From assembly GCA_019671005.1 (NCBI GenBank), contig CM033744.1, positions 39,744,022 to 39,808,021 on the forward strand: a DNA stretch of 64,000 nucleotides, written 5' to 3'. This stretch comes from Hibiscus mutabilis (taxonomy: Eukaryota; Streptophyta; Magnoliopsida; Malvales; Malvaceae). Both the position numbers and the translations under genes were made by a program. Under the pieces are notes generated by a model, which saw nothing but the letters and a program-made list of their open reading frames with translations, had not been told where the DNA came from and ran no database searches. This document shows positions 34,606 through 45,630 of this stretch, one piece after another (within the stretch, counting starts at the first letter, position 1; each line of letters starts with the position of its first letter).

Positions 34606-35883
34606 TGTAATATACCAATTTTTAGCTAGTAACCAAAATGTAAATTTTGAAAGTTTTGTGGCTAAAGTATAAACTTTAGAAAAGTTCAAGGACTAAAGTG
34701 TAATTTTCAAAAGTTGTGTATTTTAACCCCATAAATGAATAGTCACCTCCAAGAATGATGTTTTCGTGTTACCCGGATTTTTTGTACGGAGTTTGTATTA
34801 ATGGCTATAAAGCGATAAAGTTCAGAAAAATATTCGGATAATCGGATCGAATCGAATATCCAGGATATTTTGAAGGATGATAAGGCAAGGTTAATTATAT
34901 CATTTTACAGGTCTAAGATATTTTCTTTGTGTTGGAAGAATATGAACCTTGATTTAAGTTGATTTTCCATGTTAAATATGAGCCATTGGATAAAAAAATG
35001 GCAAGATCGTAATTTTGGAAAAAAAAATCACAAGGGTAAAGTTGGTAAACTATTAACTCAAGATTAAATCTAGGTCATTGGATGAAGGATGATGAAATGC
35101 GATACATTATGGATTCATTGGATTTGAGGGCAAAATGGTTATTTCACTATTTGGAGGAATTTTGATAATTATCAGAATAATAAACTGAGTTAGGAAAATT
35201 CAGTCTAAGTCCTTAAGAAATGAAGTTTTTATGAGATAATAGTATTTATTTTCCGAATTTGGAAATGTAGAATTTTCGAAATAAATCCGATAGCCTGGTT
35301 AAAGTAAAATTTTAGTAGAAGTATTTAGTGAATATTGGGAAATCTAATTGAACTGAAATTTCAGAGACTGTTCCATAAGCCATGAAAAATCATAAAATGA
35401 TATTTATGGAATAGTGGCCGCTTGAAAAGGAACTAATTTAGTTCTATTATAATGGAATGGCACTTTTGAAATAAACTAGTAAATAAAGACTAGTTGGAGG
35501 GCAAATTGATCATTTGGCAAGGATGGCAATTTTGAAATATTTTTGAAATGTTGAGGACGTTTTTGGAAAGATTCAAAGTTAAGAGTAACCTCAATTGATG
35601 AGTTGCATGCTAAGATAATTGAGAGCCTGTATGTTTTATGATACCCAATTGTTCCCTATAAGCATACATAATATTTGAAAACATTTGAGAATTGAATTAG
35701 GATGTGTTAGAAATATAAAAATGCAAGAATGTGCATTTTGACATGGGGTACCAGTACTCAAGATTTGGGTTCAAAATTATCCAAACTTAAATTTTGTTTC
35801 AAATATCATTAATATTTAAGGATAGTAAAATTTTGGCATTCCTGATTTGTATTCGTCGTATAGATACAAAAAGGGGTGTTACA
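34606..35883 (+). repeat. 3' LTR of the Ty3/gypsy element
   Basis: It starts directly after the purine tract and ends GTGTTACA followed by the CAAAT target duplication. Confidence 0.93.
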
Positions 35884-36104
35884 CAAATAATGTTACATAG
35901 ATGATCTTTATGTTAATGTTGAAATCAATTATTGTTTTTTCAAAAACAAAAAATATTTTTTGAGCATGTAAAAAATATAAAATTATAAATATACATTAAA
36001 ACTATTTCAAAATTAAAAATGTAAAAAAACTATAAAAATATTATAAATTTTTAAAAAGACAAAATGTTATTAAAACTACAAAATAATATGAAAATTTATA
36101 AAAG

Positions 36105-36385
36105 AGTAATTTATGGTTTAGGAATTTTGTTTAGGGTTTAGTGTTTAGGGGTTTAAGTGCATGGAGGGGGTGTGATTAGAATTTAGGGTTAAAATTCCTT
36201 GTTTATAAGTTAAAACTAAAATCCCTAACCATATTACACTAAACCTAAACCCTAACCTCTAAATTCTAACCCTACACCCCAAATTCTAATCATAGACCTT
36301 AAATTTTAAACACATACACTTAAAACCTTAAACCCTAAATTGGGTCCCTAAACCTTAAAACTCATGCGTTTGTGAAATTTTTTTG
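36105..36385. repeat. Telomere-like foldback block
   Basis: The left part has 'tttagggtttagtgtttagg' units and the right part 'aaaccctaacc' and 'ttaaaccctaaa' units, ending with 'gcgtttgtgaaattttttt' like the copy near 18150. Confidence 0.6.
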
Positions 36386-36714
36386 TTTTGCATGAGATAT
36401 TTTTCCTTTATAAAATATATTAATAAATATATTATAAAAACAAACAAGTGTCCTGCTTTTTTTAATTCTTTTTCCTGACATCCTCGATATCCAACAATTG
36501 AATGGATTCGATCATATTCAATTTGAATCACACTCAATTTTAATTATTTTTAGTTTAACTACGGTATTTAACTGATTAATCTGAATCGAATGTTATAGAA
36601 GTTCATGATAGAGCGATCCTTCCAATCCAATTTATTTAAATTATTTTAGCAACAGTTTCTTGTCATACATGGCAATTTGTTTGTTATACAATTCCTGAAA
36701 AAAGTGCCAAACTC

Positions 36715-36970
36715 TCAGTGCCCATAAATATTGAGAAAGGTTAGTTTTTGGGCCCATAAATATTGAGAAAGGTTAGTCTTTGAACCCACAAATCATGAGA
36801 AAGGCCACAATTCTAGGGAACGCCTACAATCTGTATGCCCAAAAATCCCGAGAAAGGTTGGAGTTTGACACCCACGGCCACAACAAAGCTTGAGAATAGG
36901 CCAGAATATCCAAAGCCCATAGATGCTGAGAAATGTCGATGTCTTTGGTGCCCCTAATCTTGAAATACTT
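36715..36970 (+). repeat. Degenerate tandem repeat, unit about 33-40 bp
   Basis: Repeats of the type 'gcccataaatattgagaaag' then 'gttagt' and a T/G spacer occur about five to six times, the first two nearly identical, later ones diverged (cccacaaatcatgagaaagg, cccaaaaatcccgagaaagg, cccatagatgctgagaaatg). Confidence 0.75.
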
Positions 36971-38700
36971 TTTTTTTCATAACTATCTATATTCAATTTA
37001 TTAGTTCATTAATTTGAATAAAAATATTATAGAAAAGACCATTTAATTTAATTATTTTATTTAATTTATTATTATTTTTCATAACTATCTAGAAATGCCG
37101 AAGTCCATGCTGTCCACAAATCCTAAGCTTTGACACAACATAATAGGTGTAGGAAAGTTGTGATAGTCAATTTTTAGAATATTGGAATTATGGAATATTA
37201 TCGACTAAGATTGAATGGGATAGTCAATTTGTAGTGAAAATAGTGAAAAGCAATACAGAGATTACCAATTCACTCAACCTTGTTGGGAGCATGAGTGAAC
37301 TCCAATAAAGACAATATCGGGAGAAATAGTATCGCACCCCAAACATAAATAGTAAGCAAGTGCGTTTTTAAGATTTTGGTAGTCTTAGGGTGAACTAAAA
37401 AATTAAGCCCCTAATCAGAGATTTAAATTACGGTTGCGGTCACGTTTTCCGACACTACAAGTATAGCGGTTTTGAATTTTTTAAATAATATATGCTATTA
37501 TGGACATAACGGTTGCGAATATCATGATTTAGGTTTAGGATTTTTTTTAACGAGGCACATGTCAATTTTTATTATCATTAAATATAATATAATTTAAAAA
37601 TATATTAGAAAAATAAATAAATCTTAAGAGTAACCCCTAATAAACAATATTAAGAAGAAATTGAGTCCCTAATAACAAGTAGTGAAAATATTGGGCCCTA
37701 TATTTGACATAAAAATATATATGATTCACTATAACAATTCTATGCCCTGGACAAACTGTCCTTCATGCCCATGCCCAGATATAGTCCTGACCGTAAGACG
37801 GACATACATATAAAATATAATTATAATAGAAATATTATACATTTTTTAAATTCTACTCCAATACTGGCAAGCTCTGTTCCAATCAAAAGCAAAAACCTTT
37901 TTTAACAAAAAAAGTTCTATGTGTCGTTTTTTTTAATTGGTCTTAATTTTAAATAAATTAACAAATCTACTCATTATATTTACAAATTCTATCAATATGG
38001 TCTTAATTCTAAATAATTTAACAAATCTGCCCATCACATTTACAAATTCTATTAATTTGAATAATTATTCGACAAGGTATTCCCGATGAAAAAATGAACG
38101 AGGAGGGCATGTCTTTTCCTTATACCCATTTTTCTGTTTTCAAATTGATAGAATTTGTAAATGTGAGGGATAATTATTTGCATTATTTAAAACTAAGATC
38201 AAATTGATAGAATTTGTAAGTGTTCAGCACTAGACACATAATTATACCAATTAAAAAATTGGCATGTCAGTACTCAGATCCTCCGTCATCATTTTAACGG
38301 CCAGTGACTAAATTAAAACTAGAGTTAACGTTAGTTAGTGACTAGATTTGCATGATTTTAATTTGGCAAACAAAACACCTCCAATAGTTTGATGGCTATT
38401 GTGGTAATTTACCGTATTCTTTTAAAACACTTGGATGTATTTTTACCGTATTCTTTCAAAATAACCAAAAATAATAAAAAAAACTAAAATAATTTCACTA
38501 TATTACATATAGGAAAAACTTATTAAATTTAGGGTTTAGAGGTTAGTTTATGAGTTAGGATTTAGGTTACAGTGTTTAGAATTTAGGATTTAAGTTTCAA
38601 AATTAAGGTTTAGATTTTAAGGCTTTAAGTAAATCGTTCGGATTTGTCGTATAGCTCGCTCGGTTCGGTCTAACGTCTAGGCCGGGTCAAGGGGGTTACA

Positions 38701-39120
38701 GCTAGATTGGAAGGAAGAACATTGTATATATTACACTATTTTTCTGACAAATCATAATTTTAATCCTAATATTACCTAGAGGGGAAGAGAAGAAATATTT
38801 TAGGAAAAGGAGGGGTGCTCTTATTGGGTCTAGAATCCATGAATGATTCTTTTGGTAGATGTTAATAAATTTATAAACATTTGACACGTGAATGATTCTT
38901 TTTGTAGATCTTAATAAATTTATTTACTTATATTACTCTATGTATCATAAATAGTATAATAATAAAATTACTTTTTTCATATATTTTATCTTTTAAAATG
39001 TTTTTATCAAATTTTAACTTATTTTTTTGAATAAAATCAAATTTTAAATTTGTTACGTCTTGTGAATTAAAAATGATAACATATATCAGTAATGAAGAAC
39101 GGGTATTTATTTAGTATATT
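38701..39120 (+). repeat. Segment S, copy 1 (upstream of osmotin C)
   Basis: It begins 'agattggaaggaagaacatt' and includes 'gaatgattctttttgtagat' and 'tatcttttaaaatgttttta'. Related copies lie at 40749-41180 and 44446-44815, so it is part of the duplicated unit around the osmotin genes. Confidence 0.75.
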
Positions 39121-39375
39121 ATTATTATTATTATTTTGATATAGAAGCAATTTTTATACAATAAGGCAGCAGGTATTATAGATGCCAAAGCAGCCCATGT
39201 GGTTGCTTCATTCGTCCTTTCCTTCTGCCGAGTGGTTAGAGGTTTCCAATTGCCCCCCAAAAAAAAAAAAAAAAAAACTGTGTTTTATGATTAAACAACA
39301 TCACATGTACCAACATAGTTATTAAGCCAATTAATATGTGGCCTTATCTTCATTAAGATTTCCATGTGATCAAGT

Positions 39376-39437
39376 AGCCGCCTCTATATTTTACAACCAT
39401 TTCAATCTTCCCCAAAGCCGCCTACTGTGTATATAAA
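39376..39437 (+). promoter_or_regulatory. Two GCC boxes and TATA box of osmotin copy C
   Basis: AGCCGCC is present at 39376-39382 and 39416-39422, 40 bp apart, followed by TATATAAA at 39430-39437, 42 bp before the ATG. Paired GCC boxes next to the TATA box are the known ethylene/ERF-responsive arrangement in PR genes. Confidence 0.75.
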
Positions 39438-39478
39438 CCCTATTCTCAATTGAACAAATCCCCAAGTAAAACCCAACC

Positions 39479-40210
39479 ATGAGCTACTTAACCATTTCCC
39501 AAATCTCCTCCATCTTCTTCTTCACCATCCTTTTCATATCCGCCCATGCAGCTCTCTTCGAGATCCGCAATGAATGCTCCTACACCGTGTGGGCAGCAGC
39601 CTCTCCCGGTGGTGGTCGTCGCCTAGACCCTTTTCAAAGTTGGACCATCAATGTGCCTGCCGGCACGGCCATGGCTCGTATCTGGGGTCGAACCAATTGC
39701 AATTTTGATGGCAGCGGTAGGGGTCGTTGCCAGACCGGTGACTGCGGTGGACTCCTACAGTGCCAAGGCTGGGGTACTCCTCCCAACACCCTGGCCGAAT
39801 ACGCTCTTAACCAATTCCAAAACTTGGATTTCTACGACATTTCCCTAGTTGACGGGTTCAACATCCCCATGGTGTTTGGTCCAACCAATGGCGGTTGTCA
39901 CAACATCCGTTGCATCGCAGACATCAACGGGCAGTGCCCAAATGAGTTAAGAGCTCCCGGTGGGTGCAACAACCCATGCACAGTGTTTCAGACCAACGAA
40001 TACTGTTGCACTCAAGGGCAAGGAAGCTGCAGTCCGACCTTTTTCTCAAGGTTTTTCAAGGACCGGTGCTCTGATTCATACAGTTACCCACAGGATGATC
40101 CAACGAGCACCTTTACTTGCCCTGGTGGTTCCAATTACAGGGTTGTGTTTTGCCCAAGAGGCTCGTCTCATCTGGAGATGGTCGGAAGCAAGAGCAAATT
40201 AGAAGAGTGA
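39479..40210 (+). CDS. OSM34: Osmotin-like PR-5 protein, copy C
   Basis: A single-exon frame encodes 243 residues. The signal peptide ends about FISAHA (residue 24); the mature start is ALFEIRNECSYTVWAAASPG. All 16 cysteines are present, the central GRGRCQTGDCGGLLQCQGWG is intact, and the C-terminal extension RGSSHLEMVGSKSKLEE resembles an osmotin vacuolar propeptide. It is identical to copy E at all but one residue (Ile in NIRCIADING where E has Thr), so the duplication is recent or homogenised. It has the fullest promoter of the group, with both GCC boxes. The likely role is an antifungal, stress-induced vacuolar PR-5 protein. Confidence 0.96.
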   Translation: MSYLTISQISSIFFFTILFISAHAALFEIRNECSYTVWAAASPGGGRRLDPFQSWTINVPAGTAMARIWGRTNCNFDGSGRGRCQTGDCGGLLQCQGWGTPPNTLAEYALNQFQNLDFYDISLVDGFNIPMVFGPTNGGCHNIRCIADINGQCPNELRAPGGCNNPCTVFQTNEYCCTQGQGSCSPTFFSRFFKDRCSDSYSYPQDDPTSTFTCPGGSNYRVVFCPRGSSHLEMVGSKSKLEE

Positions 40211-41400
40211 AGGAATGACCGCGCTTGGGAATAAAACTAAAAGGTTATGATAATGAATCTGTTGTCGTGTTTTCACGTATGTACTGGATGTGTTTTGTTT
40301 GATGTAAGAGCCGAAACCAAATAAAGATAATATCCTTACGTTGAGTACTATGAACTTGGGTTTCACCAAACAAAAAACTTTGCAACTTCTTACTGTGCCC
40401 ATAAACATTTCCATGTTTGCTACTGTGTCTATAAGACCACTTATTAGGTTCCATATTTTTTATTTGTTAAATTTGTTACGTATTATCGATTCAAATATGA
40501 TAACATATATCTGTAACAAAATGCGAATATTTATTTAGTAGTATATTATAAAATATACACACGTTAATGGATAAATTAAATGTATATGTGCTACTAAACT
40601 CGAGAAGCGATTCTAGTGAAAAAGCGCGTGATAACCATCCAAATAGATTTGGGTTCAATCGCTTTTCTTATCAAGTGAATCAAAGCTTTTCTTATATAAA
40701 AAATACTGAACCATATTAAAGCTTGAACGAAAACGAATTACTAGCCAGTACTAGATTGGAAGGAACAACATTGTATATATTACACTATTTTTTTTAACAA
40801 ATTTTAATTTTAATCCTAATACTACTTAGAGGAAAAGATAAAGAGTACTTTAAGAAAAGAAATGGCGGCTCTTAGTCGGTCTAGAACCCATGAATGATTC
40901 TTTTTATAGATCTTAATAAATTTGTAAACATTTGGCACTTGAATGATTCCTTTTGTAGATCTTAATAAATTTATTTATTTATATTACTATATGCATCATA
41001 CATAGTATAATAATGAATTTACTTTTTATATATACATCTTAATAAATTACTTTTTCATATATTTTATCTTTTAAAATGTTTTTATTAAATTTTATTTTTT
41101 TAATAGAATCAAATTTTAAATTTGTTACGTCTTATGAATTCAAAAATGATAACATATATCAGTAATGAAGAACGGTCACTAAAATTTAGTATATTATTGA
41201 ATTTTAAATTAAATTTAATGAGTTTGACCACCCAAAATGTCACATTAATTGGGTCATCTACCTAGTGAGTATATAAAGTTTTATCCGAGCCACGAGCAGT
41301 ATCTTATATGCCACATTTGTTCCATAAATCCATTACAGTTTTATGTAATGCAAACACTTCTGAAGGGTTTAATCCATCTAATGATGTCTCATTTCCGGAA
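40211..41400. other. 3' region of osmotin C and segment S copy 2
   Basis: The 3' UTR is followed by a second copy of segment S at 40749-41180. No gene is seen. Confidence 0.55.
40749..41180 (+). repeat. Segment S, copy 2
   Basis: It has the same order of motifs as 38701-39120 ('agattggaaggaacaacatt', 'catgaatgattctttttat', 'tatcttttaaaatgttttta') with substitutions and small indels. Confidence 0.75.
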
Positions 41401-41429
41401 ATCAATCTCTTACCAGGTGAAGTGGAAGG

Positions 41430-41876
41430 CTATTAGGAGGCCCTTCTTCGTCTCGTCGGTACATTCTCGTCTTTTCCGCCGGGCGTCTCTACGGCTACAT
41501 TCAGTACCTCCTCCTGAACGAGTGGAAAGACAAGCAGGATCCCGATGTCCAAGTATTCGACCAACTCCCGAGGGGAGTCTCCTACATGTCGAAGCTGAAG
41601 AACAGCAAGTTTTGCCTATGTCCGAGCGGATACGAAGTGGCGAGCCCCAGGATCGTGGAGGCAATCTATGCAGAATGTGTTCCGGTGTTGGTTTCGGACA
41701 ACTACGTGCCAGTTGCCGCCGTTCAGTGATGTGTTGAACTGGAAAGCGTTCTCGATTCAGGTTGCAGTGAAGGATACCCCCAACATAAAGAAGATATTGA
41801 TGGGCATTTCGCAAAGGCAATACTTGAGAATGCAGAGGAGAGTGAAACAAGTGCAGAGGCATTTCAAGTATAATTT
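41430..41876 (+). pseudogene. Exostosin-family (GT47) glycosyltransferase fragment
   Basis: A frame reads GRLYGYIQYLLLNEWKDK, then LPRGVSYMSKLKNSKFCLCP, SGYEVASPRIVEAIYAECVP and VLVSDNYVP, the conserved C-terminal part of plant exostosin-like glycosyltransferases. Near 41712-41725 an extra seven bases (a 'gtgccagttgcc' duplication) shift the frame and create a TGA. The continuation FSDVLNWKAFSIQV and ISQRQYLRMQRRVKQVQRHF is in another frame. There is no N-terminal half, no signal anchor and no start. It is a truncated, dead copy inserted between two osmotin genes. Plant members act in the Golgi on cell-wall polysaccharides. Confidence 0.9.
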
Positions 41877-41937
41877 TAGGTACTTGATTATTGAATTAAA
41901 TCTACCACATTATTCTTTTTCATTTGATTAAGTTTTT

Positions 41938-42467
41938 TAGAGTTAATTGCCTCAAACTATGACCTCATCTCAAATTGGTCTCCAAACTTTTCAACATTCT
42001 AATTTCACCCCAAACTATGACTCTCGTTCTAATTTGGTCCCTAAACTTTTGAACACTCCAATATCATCCCCAAATTATGACCCTCATTCTAAATTAGCCT
42101 CAAAACTTTTGAACTTTTCAATTTTACCCACAAACTATCGATAAATGCTAATAATGTCCCTTGTTAATTAAATCATTATAAAATTGTTAATTGTCATGTA
42201 AACACTGATACATATTATGTAATAATATGATGCAACATAAACGGACATTAATGGTGTATCAAGTCATATTATTACATAATACACATCAATGTCTACATGA
42301 TTAGCATATACCGATAGCTTGTAGATGAAATTGGAATGTTCAAAAGTTTAAGGACCAATTTATAATTAGATTCAGAGTTTACGGATGAAATTAGAATGCT
42401 CAAAAGTTCGAGAAAAAAAATTAAAATAAGAATCATAGTTTGGGGACATATGGTGGAATTAACTTAA
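41938..42467. repeat. Foldback element with a tandem-repeat arm
   Basis: The left end AGTTAATTGCC is mirrored by GGTGGAATTAACT on the right. The left arm consists of about three 60-bp tandem units ('aaactatga(c/t)...tctaat...cccaaact..'), and the right arm carries the inverse. The middle 'catattatgtaataatatga' is itself palindromic. Confidence 0.65.
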
Positions 42468-43478
42468 TTTTTTATTTAAACTTAGAAAATATTAAAATGA
42501 AAAAGGATTCCTAAGCCAAATAGTTGGGATTTGTAATAGTGTATATGTATTTGCATGTGTATATATATATATTTTGAATAGTTTAAAGGTGAGTACAATA
42601 TAGTATCTGTTCATATATATTTTTAACCCTTTGACAATACGCATACACCTTGTAAACAAAGTGATTTGAACTCATATCTCTTAAGATGAACATCATCCGC
42701 TTTTCTATTGAAACACTTAAAATATACAAAAATTTTCAAAAACTTTTAGGGTTTAACTAAAAATTTTAATAATTTTGAGAGATTGAATAAGAACTTTTAA
42801 AAAATATGATACGAGATTTAATTAAAAATATACAAAATGTTGAAGCTTAATATAAAATTTTAAAAATCTTGAGAACTAAGCGCAAAACTATACCAATTAA
42901 AACATTAACACGTTAGCTCCTTCGTTATCTTTTAACAGCCGGCGACCAAACCGAAACTAAAATGTAACACTAATTTTAATGATTTTTAATTTCGAACATA
43001 ACATCTCCATCTCCAAAAGTTTGGTGGCTATTGTGGTAGTTTACCTGTTCTTTTAGAACACTTGATGTGTTTTTAACATCCTTATATATTTTTTCTATGC
43101 CATTACGAATTGTGTTTTATTTTATTTTAATATTTATAATTATTATTTTGATATAGAAGCAATTTTTATACAATAAATCAGCAGGTATTATAGATGCCAA
43201 AGCAGCCCATGTGGTTGATTCATTCGTCCTTTCCTTCTGCTTTGTGGTTAGAGGTTTCCAATTGCCCAAAAAAAAAACAGTGTTTTATGATTAAACAATA
43301 TCACATGTACAAACATAGTTTTTAAGCCAATTAATATGTGGCCTTATCTTCATTAAGATTTCCATGTGATCAAGTAGCCACCTCTATATTTTACAACCAT
43401 TTCAATCTTCCCCAAAGCCGCCTACGGCGTATATAAACCCTATTCTCAATTGAACAAATCCCCACTTAAAACCCAACC
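42468..43478. other. Upstream region of the osmotin pseudogene
   Basis: The promoter part matches that of copy C from about 43010 onward. The first GCC site reads AGCCACC (43376-43382, mutated), the second AGCCGCC is intact at 43416-43422, and TATATAAA is at 43430-43437. Confidence 0.6.
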
Positions 43479-44030
43479 ATGAGCTACTTAACCATCTCCC
43501 AAATCTCCTCCATCTTCTTCTTCACCATCCTTTTCATCTCCGTCCATGCAGCTCTCTTCGAGATCCGCAATGAGTGCTCCTACACTGTGTGGGCAGCAGC
43601 ACTCCCGGCGGTGGTCGTCGCGTAGACCCTTTTCAAAGTTGGACCATTAATGTGCCTGCCGGCACGGCCATGGCTCGTATCTGGGGTCGAACCAATTGCA
43701 ATTTTGATGGCAGCGGTAGGGGTCGTTGCCAGACCGGCGACTGCGGTGGACTCCTACAGTGCCAAGGCTGGGGTACACCTCCCAACACCCTGGCCGAATA
43801 CGCACTTAACCAATTCCAAAACTTGGATTTCTACGACATTTCCGTAATCGATGGGTTCAACATCCCCATGGTGTTTGGTCCAACCAATGGCGGTTGTCAC
43901 AACATCCGGTGCACCGCAGACATCAACGGGCAGTGCCCAAATGAGTTAAGAGCTCCCGGTGGGTGGAACAACCCATGCAGTGTTTAAGACCAACGAATAC
44001 TGTTGCACTCAAGGGCCAGGAAGCTGCCGA
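43479..44030 (+). pseudogene. Osmotin-like PR-5 pseudogene, copy D
   Basis: It has the same start (MSYLTISQISS) and signal peptide as copies C and E. Lesions: one base lost near 43600 within the WAAA-SPGG segment, which leads to TAG at 43622-43624; Cys to Trp in the APGGCNN motif (43961-43966 region); two bases lost near 43978, giving TAA; and a deletion of about 280 bp joining 'ggaagctgc' to 'cgaaacc' near 44026 that removes the C-terminal third and part of the 3' UTR. The deletion edges share the short sequence 'gc'. The body is otherwise very close to copies C and E, so inactivation followed a recent duplication. Confidence 0.96.
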
Positions 44031-44445
44031 AACCAAATAAAGATAATATCCTTACGTTGAGTACTATGAATCTGGGTTTCACCAAACAAAAACTTTGCAA
44101 CTTGTTACTGTGCCCATGAAATTTTCCAAGTCGTGAAGTGGCTGATGACCTATATTTTGGTAGGTCAAAAGTATGTACTATGAACATTTTCTCAATTGAT
44201 AACTATGGTACTTTTTTATTTAGTGTATAAGAATTCAAAAGAAATTTTAATATCAATATAATTGATAAATTAAATGTATCTGTGCTACTGAATCCAACAA
44301 ACGATTCCAGTAAAAAAACGAATGGTAATAATTTTAGTAAATCCGGGTTCAATCACTTTTCTTATCAAGTGAAACAAAACTTTTCTTATATAAAAAATAC
44401 TCTACCATATTAAAACTTGAACGAAAACGAATTACTGGCCAGTAC

Positions 44446-44815
44446 TAGATTGGAAGGAAAAACATTGTATATATTACACTATTTTTTTTTTACAAATCCT
44501 AATTATAATTCTAATACTACATAGATGGAAAGAGAAAGAGTACTTAAGGGAAAGGAAAATAGTGCTCTTAGTGAGTCTATAACCCATAAATAATTTTTTG
44601 TAGATCTTAATAAATTTGTTTATTTATATTACTATATGTATCATAAATAGTATAATAATGAAATTACTTTTTCATATATTTTATCTTTTAAAATGTTTTT
44701 ATCAAATTTTATTTTTTAATAGAATCAAATTTTAAATTTGTTACGTCTTATGAATTAAAAAATGATAACATATATCAATAATGAAGAACGGGTATTTATT
44801 TAGTATATTATAAAA
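44446..44815 (+). repeat. Segment S, copy 3
   Basis: It starts 'agattggaaggaaaaacatt' and ends with 'tatcttttaaaatgttttta' and the 'gataacatatat' motif, as in copies 1 and 2. Confidence 0.75.
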
Positions 44816-45630
44816 TATACGTTCATTAATGGATATGTTACATGTATCTGTGCTACTTGTAATTTGCAATAATTCGTTGACTTGGTATGGCCTCACAGCA
44901 AAACTGTATTTCCTTAATTAAAAATTTAATTTAAATGATTCAACTGTTGGTTTTAATTAGAAATTTGTTTCCTCACGTATATATTATCCTTATACTGACG
45001 GTAAAAAAATTATTCTACAAGTGAGATTATTTTAAGACTTAAGGGCTTATATTATAGGGTTTAGACTTTAGGGTTATGGATAAATTTCTATTAGTTTTTA
45101 TTTTTTTATTTATAGAATTTGCAAACATGAAGGTTAAATTTGTTAAATTATTTAAAATAGATTAAATTGATAGAATTTGTAAATACGAGGGTTAAACTTG
45201 TCAAATTATTTTAAATTAAGAAAAAACTGAGAGAGTTTGCAAAAATGAGGGTTAAAATATATTGAATTGTCTAGAATTAAGATAGATTAATAGAATTTGC
45301 CAGTGTTGATGACATAATGCATAAATCCGGAGGTTCAAATTGATAGAATTTGTAAATGTGAGGGTTAAATTATTTAAAATTAGGATCAAATTGACAAAAG
45401 TTGTAAGTGTAGATGACTAAACACATAACTATACTAATTAAAAAAACTGGCACCTCAGCATTTTGCTTATCATTTTAACGACCTACAACTGAATTGAAAC
45501 TAAAGTGTAAAGTTAATGACTAAATTTGCATGATTTTTAATTTGGCAAACAAAACAGAACACCTCCAATAGTTTTGATGGCTATTGTGGTAGTTTACCAT
45601 ATTATTTCAAAACACTTTCTTATATACTCC
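44816..45630. other. Distal upstream part of osmotin E unit
   Basis: AT-rich DNA with 'gatagaatttgtaaatg' repeats, then the 'cacctccaatagttttgatg' segment also seen upstream of copies C and D. It is cut off at 45630 by an insertion. No gene is seen. Confidence 0.5.

Larger units (their letters stand above)
30964..35883 (+). mobile_element. Defective Ty3/gypsy retrotransposon with two LTRs
   Basis: The 5' LTR 30964-32241 and 3' LTR 34606-35883 are both 1278 bp, begin TGTAATAT and end GTGTTACA, and the element is flanked by a perfect CAAAT duplication (30959-30963 and 35884-35888). A primer binding site TGGTATCAGAGCT, complementary to initiator tRNA-Met, is at 32247-32259, and a polypurine tract AAGGGGGAGA at 34594-34603. 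The 2.36-kb interior is far too short for complete gag-pol. Broken traces of reverse transcriptase are seen near 33530-33720 and the C-terminal integrase end at 34271-34585. The LTRs differ at many sites, so the insertion is not very recent. Confidence 0.95.
35889..38640. other. Repeat-filled interval upstream of osmotin copy C
   Basis: It contains a telomere-like foldback (36105-36385), a degenerate tandem repeat (36715-36970) and a segment at 37930-38430 related to the sequences at 42890-43060 and 45120-45610 ('ctccaatagtttgatggctattgtgg'). A further telomere-like block is at 38520-38625. No gene is seen. Confidence 0.5.

Noticed and set aside
36715..36970. CRISPR-like array
   Set aside because: Units are imperfect, spacing is irregular and the context is a plant genome; it is an ordinary degenerate tandem repeat.
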